NCBI GenBank assembly: GCA_029237695.1
Contig: CM055277.1
Span: 39,342,242 to 39,406,241, forward strand
Direction: 5' to 3'
From: Conchocele bisecta
Taxonomy: Eukaryota > Mollusca > Bivalvia > Lucinida > Thyasiridae
DNA length: 64,000 bases
Of this stretch, positions 12,057 through 23,288 are shown piece by piece (position 1 is the first letter of the stretch; each line of letters starts with the position of its first letter). The notes under the pieces are model-generated. The model was not told where the DNA came from. It did no database searches and worked only from the letters and a program-made list of their open reading frames with translations. Both the position numbers and the translations under genes were made by a program.

Positions 12057-12755
12057 GTGTTAGTGTATAACAACTTTGATAAAATTATGCCACACATTAT
12101 TGAGAAAGTTACGCGGAAAGTTGCCTCTAAGATATCTCGTCCAAAGATTGTTGAGATCGTGGGTACAATACCTACGAAAACACCACGAAGTTCTTCCCCT
12201 AAGATTAGAGAATTGAGAGCTGAGCTAGTGAGGATGGGGAAGAACTTTTCATACCGGCTACGGGAGAAAGGTTTGAATAAGCTTATAAATGAGGCCAAAA
12301 ATGAAGAATTTATGAAAAGGATGAGCCGCGCGTTCTCCAGAGGGACATTTAAGGGGGTAGAAAATAAGGATATAGGCAAAATAGCACAAACTCTTGCGGA
12401 CGAGGCCTCCTTAAGCCTTAGAAGTAAAAATATTGGAAAGCCTAAGAAGAGGGTTCAGAAAGGTAGTTTGCTAAAAAAGTTAATAGTGGAGGGGGATGAA
12501 ATATTAGAAGATTACAAGCAAAAAGAAAAGAATATAGTAAAAGGACGTAGAACGACTACAATAACATTGAGAAGAAAACTTCAAACAGACAACACCGATA
12601 TAATAATGTCCGAGTTAGAGCCGCTTCTAACTGGGAGTTTTTATTCGAGGTACTCGTTTTCTTACAGACTTGTTCATCTCGAGGAGGCAGACACTCGAGG
12701 GAAGCCGAAAACTTTGTTAGAAAATGGATTGAGAAACAAGAAGAGTCCAGACTAA
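12057..12755 (+). CDS. basic ORF upstream of, and probably part of, Polinton-type PolB
   Basis: A 232-codon open frame beginning with ATG in an AT-rich context. It is rich in Lys and Arg (for example GKPKKRVQKGS), with no domain I can name. From about 12,700 the neighbouring +2 frame becomes the sensible one and runs straight into the polymerase N-terminal region, so the tail of this ORF after roughly residue 210 may be out of frame. Two readings are possible: a separate short gene overlapping the start of PolB, or the N-terminal extension of the polymerase separated by a frameshift. Large N-terminal regions are common in Polinton PolB proteins, which favours the second. Its counterpart is absent from the mirror copy, which is 5'-truncated. 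Confidence 0.55.
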   Translation: MLVYNNFDKIMPHIIEKVTRKVASKISRPKIVEIVGTIPTKTPRSSSPKIRELRAELVRMGKNFSYRLREKGLNKLINEAKNEEFMKRMSRAFSRGTFKGVENKDIGKIAQTLADEASLSLRSKNIGKPKKRVQKGSLLKKLIVEGDEILEDYKQKEKNIVKGRRTTTITLRRKLQTDNTDIIMSELEPLLTGSFYSRYSFSYRLVHLEEADTRGKPKTLLENGLRNKKSPD

Positions 12756-15700
12756 ACATAGATAAAATAGAGAGACCAAACACAAAATGGAGTTTTGTAA
12801 GATGGGTAAGCGCTAGTGTAAAAATAATATACGGTACAGTAACGAATAATATTGGAATGAAGTCTGCCAAAGTTGCCGGGGGTCCACTACCAGAGTGGTT
12901 GAGATATAAAAAGGGTATTAAACCACTAGATACATTTAACGACGACCTCTGTTTATTCAGATGTTTGGCTCTTCACACAACAGAGGGGCTACGAGCGGAC
13001 AGGTGTTTAACCAAGACGCAAGATTTACACTACACATATTTACATTTTTGTAAAGAAAAAATGTGGGAGAGGCCAGAGGGTCCCATATTATTTGAGGATC
13101 TCAAGAAAGTAGAAGAATGTTTTTAAATAGGTATTGAGGCGTATGAACCCACAGAAGAAGGAACATGGTATTTAAGAAAAGTTGCCGCGCACTACGAAGA
13201 AGTGGGCACAAAGAAAATGACAATAGGTATTTAAAAAAATCACGAATTTTTGATCACAGATATGAACAAAGTTTGTAACAACTACTGCTGTTACGAGTGC
13301 AAACAACGGTTCACAAAGGCCAGTAATTTAAAAAGACACACAGCCACCTGCATGAGAGGGGAAACAAAGGTATCGTGCAAAGGAGAAGAAATAGATAGAC
13401 CAGTGTCTGCGTTTGAAAATGCATTTTACCCAAAACCTAAATGTAGCAAGAAGTCAATTACCTGGATAAATTCTTTCCCAGGACCACACATTCACACTGC
13501 GGTATGCGGGCACGGTGGAGAACGGTGGGTAGCCGGAGCTCCTGTTGATGGATTTTATTCAGAGACCAATACAGTGTATCAATTTCACGGATGCTACTGG
13601 TACGGGTGTTTGAAGCATTGTAAAAACTGGAAAGAAAAACACACAAAAACGCTAGCGCGAGACGCGTTGATTAGGAAAGAGTTTAATTTGATAACCATTT
13701 GGGAATGTGAGTATGATAAATTTTCAACCCCGGAAATTTCTACAGAATTTGAAACCCCACCGACAACAATTTATCCATACCATATTGTGTATGATTTTGA
13801 GGCTTATTTAGAGGGCGCGAAAGGGGGAAACACCCCAACCGAGGATTTAGAATTTATAAACGAGCACGTCCCAATAAGTGTAAGTATTGGAGATACTCTA
13901 TCTGGAAGTATAACCCACATATGTGAAAATGATCCAGCCAAATTGATAGCACTATTTATACAAGTTATTCAGAGACGAGGTAAAAACATTAGAGAGGTGG
14001 TGGGTAAAGATAAAATATTTGGGTTTCCCACAGATATGGACAAACTTCCAGCTCCACAGAAGCGGGAGATCGAAAGGTGGATTTCCCAAGTACCGGTGAT
14101 TGGGTTCAATTCCAGCAAGTACGATCTGAATTTAATAAAGAAATATTTAGTGGGGGTTTTAGCGGATACAACAAAGAAAGTATTAGTGGGGAAGAAAGCT
14201 AACACAACCATATTTCTATTCACTCCAGAGTTCCGATTTTTAGATGTAAAATTGTACCTTGCGCCCGGTATCGACTACGATAGATGGGTAAGAGCTTACG
14301 GATGTGAGGGGGCAAAATCCTTCTTTCCATACGAATGGTTCGATTCCCCCGATAAGTTGGATTACGAGGGATTACCACCACTTAAAGCTTGGGGGAACAA
14401 ACTAAACCCAAATAAAATGATAACCAAAAAGCAGTTGGAAGATTGCAACAATATTTTCCAAAAGTTAAACATGAAGACATTCAGAGACTGGTTAAAATAC
14501 TACAATGATTTAGGTGTTGGCCCATTTCTAGAGGCTATCGGAAAAGTGACAAAATTTTATAAAACGAAAGGTGTGGATATGTTTAAAGATTCCGTCACCC
14601 TTCCAGGGGTTGCTTTACAATATATTCTCAGAGAAACTATAAAACACTACGTAAAATCATATAGAACGAAAGAGAGCATAGTCAAAAACACGCTATGTTT
14701 ACCACTGTATGCCCCGGAGGAGGAAATATACGAAATGCTGAAAGGGGCGCTAGTTGGGGGTCCGTCTATAGTGTTCTCGAGGTACGCGGAAGCTGGCGTC
14801 TCCAGAATCAGGTCAACCCCAGAGGGTGATGGAAAACTTTGTCAAGCGGTGTTGGGGTTTGACGCGAACGCACTGTACCTATCCACACTAAACAAAGACA
14901 TGCCCTGTGGCAAGGGGGTTCTGCACACCGTATATGGGCCACACAATCCACAAAAAATAGATTACTTTTGTAAAGATGTTTTAGCGGGGGACTGGTTCGG
15001 ATTTGCGGAAGTAGATATAGAAGTTCCACCAACACTGAAAGATAAGTTTTCAGAAATGTCCCAAATATTCATAAATCGTGTTGTTGAGGAGAACGAAGTA
15101 CCCGAGCACATGTTGGAGTATTTGAAAGATACTAACCGCACAAGAGGAGATGGTGAAAAATTAATAGGAGCAATGTCTGCCAAGAAAGTACTGCTGTACG
15201 CCCCACTTTTAAAATGGTATTTAAATCATGGATTAAAAGTAACTGGGCTTCACAGGGTTATAGATTATACAGCCGGAAAACCATTCGCATGGTTTGTTAA
15301 AGAGGTTACAACCGCTAGAAGAGCCGGAGATGTTGACACCTCTAAAGCCCCAATTGCTGATATAATGAAACTGTTGGGTAACTCATGTTGTGGGAAAATG
15401 ATAGAATCCCCAGAGGGAAGAATGTTGGAATTTTATTACGATTTTATGGATAAGTATGTGGATAGAGCAGATTTTGAGTTAATACAGATGGATACGGACA
15501 GTTTGTACATGGCAGTTAGTGTTGAAAAATGTGGTTTAGAGGGAATAATAAAACCACATCTTTTAGAAAGTTTCAATAAAAATAAAGATGACTGGCTAGC
15601 ATGGGATAAATGGAGCAATAGAGAACCTGGGCTTTTCAAGACAGAATTTCAAGGTGATCGTGCAATCGCACTCTCAAGTAAGTGTTATGTTGTTGAGAAA

Positions 15701-15877
15701 ATGAACACAACAGAATTAAAACATTCGGCTAAAGGATTATCTGCAAGACAAAACACACTTTCATGGCGAAGGTATAAGGAGGCCCTACACCCTGTGGATA
15801 TAGATATTGGTACAAACAGAGGATTTAGAATGAGAGATGGTGTTTGGCCGCGGAATTGTTCCTGCCTACGAAATTAG
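12701..15877 (+). pseudogene. Polinton/Maverick-type protein-primed DNA polymerase B, copy 1
   Basis: Family B polymerase of the DNA_pol_B_2 type, which copies linear element DNA from a protein primer. The main frame (13,250-15,877, 875 codons) shows a CxxC-x12-HxxxC finger (residues 14-34), exonuclease motif DFE (182-184), a second exonuclease segment with N287 and D292, polymerase motif A (DANALY, D538), motif B (KLLGNSCCGK, 707-716) and motif C (DTDS, 748-751). The same frame continues upstream to about 12,701 but is cut by TAA codons at 13,124 and 13,232. Relative to the mirror copy, 59 residues are missing in frame between motifs B and C (junction near 15,417), and the true C-terminus is replaced after 15,844. 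It is therefore inactive as read, although the catalytic motifs remain. Known relatives are Polintons and adintoviruses. Confidence 0.9.
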
Positions 15878-16037
15878 AAAAAAGTACCATATTGGAACAA
15901 GGCTACTTACAGAGATGTGGGAATATGATAAGTTTATAATGGGTATATCGAGAGAAGGTTGGGGGGAAAAACCTGTTGACCGTGGAAACAAGCGCCCTGT
16001 TGGAAGACCTCGAAAGGTGTTGGTGGAAGTTAATTAA
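15837..16037 (+). CDS. short ORF with AT-hook-like motif joined to PolB copy 1
   Basis: A 66-codon frame that starts inside the end of the polymerase (ATGGTGTT) and takes over where homology to the mirror copy stops at 15,844. The C-terminal part contains KRPVGRPRK, which fits the AT-hook core (GRP flanked by basic residues) that binds the minor groove of AT-rich DNA. The rest is not recognised. Since PolB homology ends abruptly here, this is likely the 3' end of another gene brought next to PolB by a deletion or rearrangement, and the ATG may not be its real start. Confidence 0.4.
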   Translation: MVFGRGIVPAYEIRKKYHIGTRLLTEMWEYDKFIMGISREGWGEKPVDRGNKRPVGRPRKVLVEVN

Positions 16038-16166
16038 AAATTAAGAGAATGAGTAGTTATTATTTTATTATGTAAATTTTGAGAAATGCTGTCGATTTTG
16101 TTACAAAAAGTCTCCCCATTTTTATTTTGTAAAAACTATCCTCTACACCTTTCATAAAATGGTTTC
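16038..16166. other. AT-rich spacer at the centre of the PolB inverted pair
   Basis: About 130 bp between the converging ends of the two polymerase copies. It is AT-rich with no ORF. It would be the loop region if the arms at 13,781-15,844 and 16,260-18,499 folded back. Confidence 0.6.
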
Positions 16167-18499
16167 CTAAAGTGGTTCTGTATGAATTCCGTCTTGTAAA
16201 ACTCTTCTTTTATCGTAGTATGCGGAAAGTCCTAATTTGTTATGTGTGTAAGTTTTCATAACACCATCTCTCATTCTAAATCCTCTGTTTGTACCCATAT
16301 CTATATCCACAGGGTGTAGGGCCTCCTTATACCTTCGCCATGAAAGTTTGTTTTGTCTTGCAGATAATCCTTTAGCCGAATGTTTTAATTCTGTTGTGTT
16401 CATTTTCTCAACAACATAGCACTTACTTGAGAGTGCGATTGCACGATCACCTTGAAACTCTGTCTTGAAAAGCCCAGGTTCTCTATTGCTCCATTTATCC
16501 CATGCTAGCCAGTCATCTTTATTTTTATTGAAACTTTCTAAAAGATGTGGTTTTATTATTCCCTCTAAACCACATTTTTCAACACTAACTGCCATGTACA
16601 AACTGTCCGTATCCATCTGTATTAACTCAAAATCTGCTCTATCCACATACTTATCCATAAAATCGTAATACAATTCCAACATTCTTAATTTTGCAAACTG
16701 ATATACGGCTATCCCACAGTGAAACGGCCGGACCATCTTGGTGTTTACTTTTCTGGAAGATATCTCATACGCATCTCCAATTTCTTCTAGATCTTGAAAA
16801 TACGCGGATCTTAAAGCCTTGTCCACACATTTTTCATCTTTAGTGTAGGTTGTGTTCAAATGCCCCTCTGGGGATTCTATTATTTTCCCACAACATGAGT
16901 TACCCAACAGTTTCATTATATCATCAATTGGGGCTTTGGAGGTGTCAACATCTCCGGCTCTTCTAGCGGTTGTAACCTCTTTAACAAACCATGCGAATGG
17001 TTTTCCGGCTGTATAATCTATAACCCTGTGAAGCCCAGTTACTTTTAATCCATGATTTAAATACCATTTTAAAAGTGGGGCGTACAGCAGTACTTTCTTG
17101 GCAGACATTGCTCCTACTAATGTTTTAACATCTCCTCTTGTGCGGTTAGTATATTTCAAATACTCCAACATGTGCTCGGGTACTTCGTCCTCCTCAACAA
17201 CACGATTTATGAATATTGGGACATTTCTGAAAACTTATCTTTCAGTGTTGGTGGAACTTCTATATCTACTTCCGCAAATCCGAACCAGTCCCCCGCTAAA
17301 ACATCTTTACAAAAGTAATCTATTTTTTTGTGGATTATGTGGCCCATATACGGTGTGCAGAACCCCCTTGCCACAGGGCATGTCTTTGTTTAGTGTGGAT
17401 AGGTACAGTGCGTTCGCGTCAAACCCAACATCGCTTGACAAAGTTTTCCATCACCCTCTGGGGTTGACCTGATTCTGGAGACGCCAGCTTCCGCGTACCT
17501 CGAGAACACTATAGACGGACCCCCAACTAGCGCCCCTTTCAGCATTTCGTATATTTCCTCCTTCGGGGCATACAGTGTTAAACATAGCGTGTTTTTGACT
17601 ATGCTCTCTTTCGTTCTATATGATTTTACGTAGTGTTTTATAGTTCCTCTGAGAATATATTGTAAAGCAACCCCTGGAAGGGTGACGGCATCTTTAAACA
17701 TATCCACACCTTTCGTTTTATAAAATTTTGTCATTTTTCCGATAGCCTCTAGAAATGGGCCATCATCTAAATCATTGTAGTATTTTAACCAGTCTCTGAA
17801 TGTCTTCATGTTTAACTTTTGGAAAATATTGTTGCAATCTTCCGACTGCTTTTTGGTTATCATTTTATTTGGGTTTAGTTTGTTCCCCCAAGCTTTAAGT
17901 GGTGGTAATCCCTCGTAATCCAACTTATCGGGGGAATCGAACCATTCGTATGGAAAGAAGGATTTTGCCCCCTCACATCCATAAGCTCTTACCCATCTAT
18001 CGTAGTCGATACCGGGCGCAAGGTACAATTTTACATCTAAAAATCGGAACTCTGGAGTGAATAGAAATATGGTTGTGTTAGCTTTCTTCCCCGCTAATAC
18101 TTTCTTTGTTGTATCCGCTAAAACCCCTACTAAATATTTCTTTATTAAATTCAGATCGTACTTGCTGGAATTGAACCCAATCACCGGTACTTGGGAAATC
18201 CACCTTTCGATCTCCCGCTTCTGTGGAGCTGGAAGTTTGTCCATATCTGTGGGAAACCCAAATATTTTATCCTTACCCACCACCTCTTTAATGTTTTTAC
18301 CTCGTCTCTGAATATCTTGTATAAATAGTGCTACCAATTTGGCTGGATCATTTTCACATATGTGGGTTATACTTCCAGATAGAGTATCTCCAATACTTAC
18401 ACTCATTGGGACGTGCTCGTTTATAAATTCTAAATCCTCGGTTGGGGTGTTTCCCCCTTTCGCGCCCTCTAAATAAGCCTCAAAATCATACACAATATG
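16167..18499 (-). pseudogene. Polinton-type DNA polymerase B, copy 2 (5'-truncated)
   Basis: Mirror copy of the polymerase, starting directly at the exonuclease motif (IVYDFEAY) and so lacking the N-terminal region and finger. It keeps the segment between motifs B and C that copy 1 has lost and the native C-terminus (NKLGLSAYYDKR, ending DGIHTEPL then stop). Three one-base homopolymer differences break the frame: a missing G at motif A (about 17,429), an extra A in a run at about 17,322-17,328, and a missing A near 17,216. Motif C (DTDS) is intact. At its 5' side the frame runs on into a fused segment of another gene, giving a chimeric open frame of 443 codons (17,390-18,721). Not functional as read. 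Either decay or assembly error could explain the homopolymer changes. Confidence 0.9.
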
Positions 18500-18504
18500 G
18501 TTCT

Positions 18505-18705
18505 GAGATACATGATACATCTCCATGATCTGATCCATTGGTATATTCGTGTGTTTCTCACCACTCAACGAGCCACTGAAATTCCCATCAATGAGATATT
18601 GGTATGCACTGGGATTTCGAGTCTTCAGATTTTTCATATCAATATAGAAGTAGCTCATGTTTCGGGCATAATTCTGGCGATTTAACCCAAAGCACCACGG
18701 CAAGA
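18505..18705 (-). repeat. 190-bp duplicate of a neighbouring gene fused to PolB copy 2
   Basis: Matches 19,515-19,703 in the same orientation with a single difference seen by eye (atatcaat against atgtcaat). It encodes NRQNYARNMSYFYIDMKN and the following residues of the multicopy gene below. A filler of about 15-20 bp (ttctgagatacatgat) joins it to the polymerase. The join makes an open chimeric frame but no sign that it is a real gene. Confidence 0.85.
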
Positions 18706-18729
18706 AACCATGTTTGCCCATGATTTGAA

Positions 18730-20517
18730 TGTGTTAGGTACATGCCGAGTTATTGTAATTAGACGCACGACTCTCACAGTGGCAGTTGGTGGTTATGTGG
18801 AAATGTTCTGTAGATTATTTCTGAACAATGATTTCGCTGATATTCTACTCAGACCTAATTCAGTGCAAATAGCCCATGGTTTGCTTGTAATCGGCCAATC
18901 CATGATAGGGCGCAGATTCAACTTTCGAGCATCATATTCGGCTACGATTGTTGCAAATGTTCTCCTTTCGTCTTCTACTATTGACATTTTCTTCTTCCGT
19001 TCAGCGAGTTTATCAAAGGTAAAAACTGGTTGTCGTTTGATTGGATCATGGTACCATGTGGTCGCTCGAGTTATGCAGGGTGTTTCACCTGTTTCTATAT
19101 ATTCAGACCTGTTGTGTGTTGTCGCCTGCTGTGGTTCTGTTTGCAATTGTTCGTCAACCGCTGTTATTGCTTGCTTTATCCCCACGTTCTTTTGTGGTCG
19201 CTACATTGTTTTCCATTTCTTCTGAAGCCACTATTCCAGTGGATATGTTTATGAGTGGCTGGCTTGGTGACCAGAGGTCGGGAACCCAAGTGTGTAATCC
19301 CACTGCAATTCGTTCAACAGCAGTTTCATCCTTTTTCATCCGTTTACTACCGAGTTACACATGCTTAGAATGTGCGTCCTTCTTCACTTTGTCATCGAGA
19401 TGCTGCTTGAGGGCTGCTAGGTAGTGGTTGAATCGGACCCATCGCGCACTTGCGCCAGCATTCTCTGTGTTACCGGATAAACCACCCGTCTCCTTCGAAC
19501 TTCTGTTTATCGCCATCTCCATGATCTGATCCATTGGTATATTCGTGTGTTTCTCACCACTCAACGAGCCACTGAAATTCCCATCAATGAGATATTGGTA
19601 TGCACTGGGATTTCGAGTCTTCAGATTTTTCATGTCAATATAGAAGTAGCTCATGTTTCGGGCATAATTCTGGCGATTTAACCCAAAGCACCACGGCAAG
19701 AAGTGATGTATGGATTCTATAAATCCCTTCCAATTGACTGTGCGTTGAAAATGGATAATGTTCAGGATTATGCCCGAAACATGAGCTACTTCTATATTGA
19801 TATGAGAAATCTGAAGACTCGAATATTCACCATCTCTATGAACGAGAACATCCACGTAGCCATTCCTCCCATCAGTGTAGGTGGCAGCGTCATGTCTGGG
19901 TGACTTACCACCTTTTCAAGGCTACCCGGTGTTTGTTCACGGCGAAGGTTATCTATGGCTGATGCCAGAGAGTCATGCCAGAGAGTCATCCATCTGCGTA
20001 TAAGCCTCATGGCATGTATCCCCAATTGTGTGTTTGGTTCTTCAGCCAGAATCACACTTTCAGCTTCGTGTGTGTTACCCATGTCACCTGTATCGCCATA
20101 TTCACATTGGACAGTTGGCTCTGTGACAATGTAATCCGATTCATGAATCTCGATGCACTTCATTTGAGTGTCAACCACATTGGATTGTTTCGTCGACAAT
20201 ATACTTATTTGTCCTTCATCCAGAATCACACATGTAGCTCCACGCGTGTCACCCATCCGATTAGGATCGGCATTTTCACATTGAATAATTGATCGTGTGT
20301 CATCAGATTCATGCATTGCCATGCCATCATCACTTTGTGGTGCGCCGAATGTACCCTCAATATGTTCCGTAGTGTTCCCTTGTATTCCTGGTGTAGATGC
20401 ACTTGGAACAGAACGTTCCACGAAGTCAAGTTTTGATCGCAACAGAGCCTCAAATAACAACTTATAGTAACGCATTCCTTGCTTGACGTTCGATCCGCTT
20501 AAACCATATATATACAT
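18730..20517 (-). pseudogene. broken member of an invertebrate multicopy gene family (NYARN...DQIMEM type)
   Basis: Read right to left, three frames carry successive parts: 20,517-19,792 (starts MYIYGLSGSNVKQGMRYYK), 19,705-19,355 (NYARNMSYFYIDM, then IPMDQIMEMAINRSSKETGG) and 19,339-18,793 (VERIAVGLHTWVPDLWSPSQ, then HDPIKRQPVFTFDKLAERKK). The central block matches what I know as a widespread unnamed family in molluscs and cnidarians, found in many copies and usually linked to mobile elements. Its function is unknown to me. Near 19,760-19,822 a stretch of the same block reappears in inverted orientation and disrupts the frame. The copy is dead. A segment was duplicated toward the polymerase. 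Confidence 0.65.
19612..19822. repeat. short inverted duplication inside the broken gene
   Basis: About 60 bp at 19,612-19,675 (gagtcttcagatttttcatg onward) recurs as its reverse complement at 19,762-19,822, so the NYARNMSYFYIDM peptide can be read on both strands. It can form a hairpin with an 86-bp loop. Confidence 0.85.
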
Positions 20518-20529
20518 ATATAATTAACT

Positions 20530-21053
20530 ATTGTCACAAATCTGAAAATAAATATAAAATTTCGGCGGCCATTTTGATTTTTATGTCTATTATGACGGCG
20601 ATTTTGAATGTTATTGTTTATTATCAGCGAACATGTATGTCAGAAATAACAACGATACACATCTAAAATTAATTGGAATGACCCATTTCAAACATTATAA
20701 ACAATGTACGCAATTTTACACTTTTTTGGCGGCCATTTTGAATTTTAAACCTTAATGTGGCCATATTTGACTTTTATTTTTGTTTTATCGGCCTCAGCAC
20801 ACCTGCAAACCTACAAATCGACACCAAAATCATTAAAATCGGTTACCATTTAACAATTATGCAAATCCCCACTAGCTCAAAACCACGCCATTGAGTGTGG
20901 TCTTTAAATGATGGCCCGCGGGACAACTTTAGGCACCTTTTAAAATAAATCGGCCGGTGCCATCGTATGCACAAGAGAAAATCGATTTAGATCGGACATC
21001 AAACTTAAAGTGAACACCATTTCCCATATGTGCCTTAATATGAGACCGACTAT
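20530..21053. repeat. right inverted repeat of the 8.3-21.05 kb block
   Basis: Reverse-complement partner of 8,281-8,825, ending in ccgacta. It contains three copies of the ggcggccattttga motif or near variants, as does the left arm. Confidence 0.75.
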
Positions 21054-21194
21054 AGATACAGCTGGCCCGTCTTTACTCCAGTATCTGTTTATACTATTGT
21101 ACTAATGTAATGCATTTATTCAACCAAATACTAACTTTGTTGTTGCAAAATAAAATATTTCCTAATTTAAAAAAATAAACGGGTGTGCACATGA

Positions 21195-21445
21195 CATGTG
21201 ACTGTGACTGGATAAATGGGACTGATGGGTTTTGCAACCAGTGTAGATCCAGATCAGCCTGTGCATCCGCACAGTCTGATCAGGATTTTCTCTGTTCGCC
21301 ATTCCATCAATGAAACGCCTGTCATGATTCTAACAAGCAATACATAACATTATTAGGCTACAGGAGATTGTTATTTGATCTGTGGCTACACTGTTCACAA
21401 ACCCCATAAGCCCCATTTCTCTAGTCACGGCCACATATAACAAGA
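21195..21445. repeat. foldback repeat family F, complete copy
   Basis: Runs from acatgtgactgtgactggat to tctctagtcacggccacata. The two ends are inverted, with the internal ccattccatcaatgaaacgc, gtgtagatccagatcagcct and cacagtctgatcaggat blocks. Confidence 0.8.
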
Positions 21446-22110
21446 TACTACTAGCAAATTGCAGTATGGTATTCATGTACAAAATCATGTACATGGCTTA
21501 GCCAGATATACCCCTCCCAGCTTACCCGGTGTATTACACACCCGCAACCTGTTGGTTGTGATACACCACCGCCTGCGCCAATCTTGTCAACACTTGTCAG
21601 TTGTTTTATTTCCAAATACCTGAATATTTTCCTTTAAATCAAGTAGATTGATGCTGTGCTACACTGTAAATCATGCCAAACGTTGATGAAATTCTCAGAG
21701 CAAATCCAGAATGTCACCATGTTGTCACTATTCAATGTTATTTATGAAAGATATTGTAAATTTTGTAAATATTTTTCATCAAATTGCGCACATATTTGTA
21801 CATGTAAAATCACATGGCGGATGTCATATGTATAACATTTGTCATAAATTGTCAATATTTCAGTGATATTTCATAAGAGTACACCTTTTCTTTTTTATTT
21901 CTCCTCAAAAGTGCATGTAAATGTTGTGACCACTCATCTGAACCGTCTCAGCAAGAATGTTCAGATGGTGTATGCAACATATACTTCCGAGAAGAAATAA
22001 TAAAAATAAGTTATTATAGTGTAACTAAATGTGCAAAGTTACAATATCCGACAAGTACACATGTATTTATTTGTTTTTAATATCTATCATGTATATGTTT
22101 CGAGAAAGAT
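21446..22110. other. no gene; short palindromic repeat at 21,890-22,010
   Basis: About 21,890-22,010 holds an inverted pair: gttgtgaccactcatctgaa and ttcagatggtgtatgcaaca, bounded by ttatttctcctc and gagaagaaataa. This is the family also at 42,510, 44,590 and 61,310. The remainder is AT-rich and non-coding. Confidence 0.6.
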
Positions 22111-22838
22111 GGCAGCGTTGTATGACCATCTTGACCCAAACTGGGCACCATCAGTTAATCTGGGCGGACAAAAGCGAGCACCATCTACATCAAGATATGA
22201 TCGGCAGCAGGAAAAGAAGAGAAGGAAGCCAGCTGAATCCACAACTATTGTTGGACCTGATCACACTGAGACGGGTATGGATATGGGTGACTGCGTTGAT
22301 GAAGACGGCGTTCAGTCACATACTGATGTTGATGGTCCACGCATGGAGGCTATGTCGCTGGAGCTGCAGAAATGCGTACAGAGAATGGGGAGCTGAAGGA
22401 AAAAGTGGCCCATGTGGAAACTAAATTCACTGCAAGTTATTTTAAGGGTAGGAACGAGAAGGTGAAACATTTAACAGGATTACCATCATTCACAGTTCTA
22501 TCTATATTGTTTAGATTTCTGGAGCCTCACCTGTCATCCAGTCTGGTCATGCCCAACTTCAATGTAATGATATTGACATTAGTGAAATTGCGACTAAATT
22601 TGTCAAATCTCTTTCTTGCGTATGAATTTGACACTACCCAATCAACAATATCTATACTTTTTTTACACTTTTGACTGTATGTACACGAGGCTAAAGAACT
22701 CATAAGATGGCCGGAGCGTGAGACATTGAGAAAAACCATGCCAATGGAATTTAGGAAGCACTTCGGCCACAGGTGTGCAGTGATAATTGATTATTTTGAG
22801 GTATGTATTGAGAAGCCAAGTGGTTTGAAAGCCAGAGC
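22110..22838 (+). pseudogene. truncated DDE_Tnp_4-type (ISL2EU/Harbinger-like) transposase
   Basis: One frame from the ATG at 22,110 (MAALYDHLDPNWAPSVN) gives a hydrophilic N-terminal region. Near 22,370-22,390 the frame shifts and continues as a coiled segment (ENGELKEKVAHVETKF), then the helix-turn-helix region (HLTGLPSFTVLSILFRFLEP; LTLVKLRLNLSNLFLAYEF; TQSTIS), a stop near 22,674, and then PMEFRKHFGHRCAVIIDYFE with the first catalytic Asp of the DDE domain and VCIEKPSGLKARA. Homology stops there, so the second Asp and the Glu are lost. The order and motifs match transposases with HTH_Tnp_4 plus DDE_Tnp_4 domains. Dead by truncation and frameshift. Confidence 0.8.
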
Positions 22839-23288
22839 AGACAATACCGACCGACAGCCGACCTGTTTATCTGTACCATGCCGGCAGCCGACCGAAATCG
22901 CTGAATTGGTATTCCTGGGCCAGGGGTGTGGAATTTCTTCAACAGATTTGCTGGAACCTTTTGAAATTAAAATCATATACATATCCCAATTCAAAACCAT
23001 TTCTAATAGAAGCTAAACATGTATACTTTATCATTTATTCCATTATCATGATTATCACATAAATCATGTAATAATAAAGTACAAGCACTCATAGTAAGCA
23101 TGATATTACTTCCTTTCAATGGTAATATGACCAGTGTAGGCACAGATCAGCCTGCACATTCACATACAGGAGTGTGCTAGAAGATTAATATCCAGATTTA
23201 TCAAACCCCATAAGGCCTTTTTCTCAAGCCAGTCACATATACTTTTATATATTTGTGATGCACCGTTAGAGAAACAGTCCACTTACTT
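22839..23288. other. no gene; F-family fragment
   Basis: At 22,850-22,895 an imperfect direct repeat around gacagccgacctgttt / ggcagccgacc is present. At 23,120-23,240 there is a partial F-family copy (ccagtgtaggcacagatcag ... caaaccccataaggcc). No coding signal. Confidence 0.5.

Larger units (their letters stand above)
13781..18499. repeat. large inverted repeat formed by two PolB copies
   Basis: Left arm 13,781-15,844 and right arm 16,260-18,499 are inverted copies and nearly identical. The length difference is explained by the 177-bp in-frame deletion in the left arm plus three single-base indels in the right arm. The copies converge tail to tail over a spacer of about 415 bp. Confidence 0.95.

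Noticed and set aside
8281..21053. A single intact Polinton
   Set aside because: No integrase, ATPase, protease or capsid gene inside, both PolB copies are defective, outer repeats are diverged and no target duplication was found.
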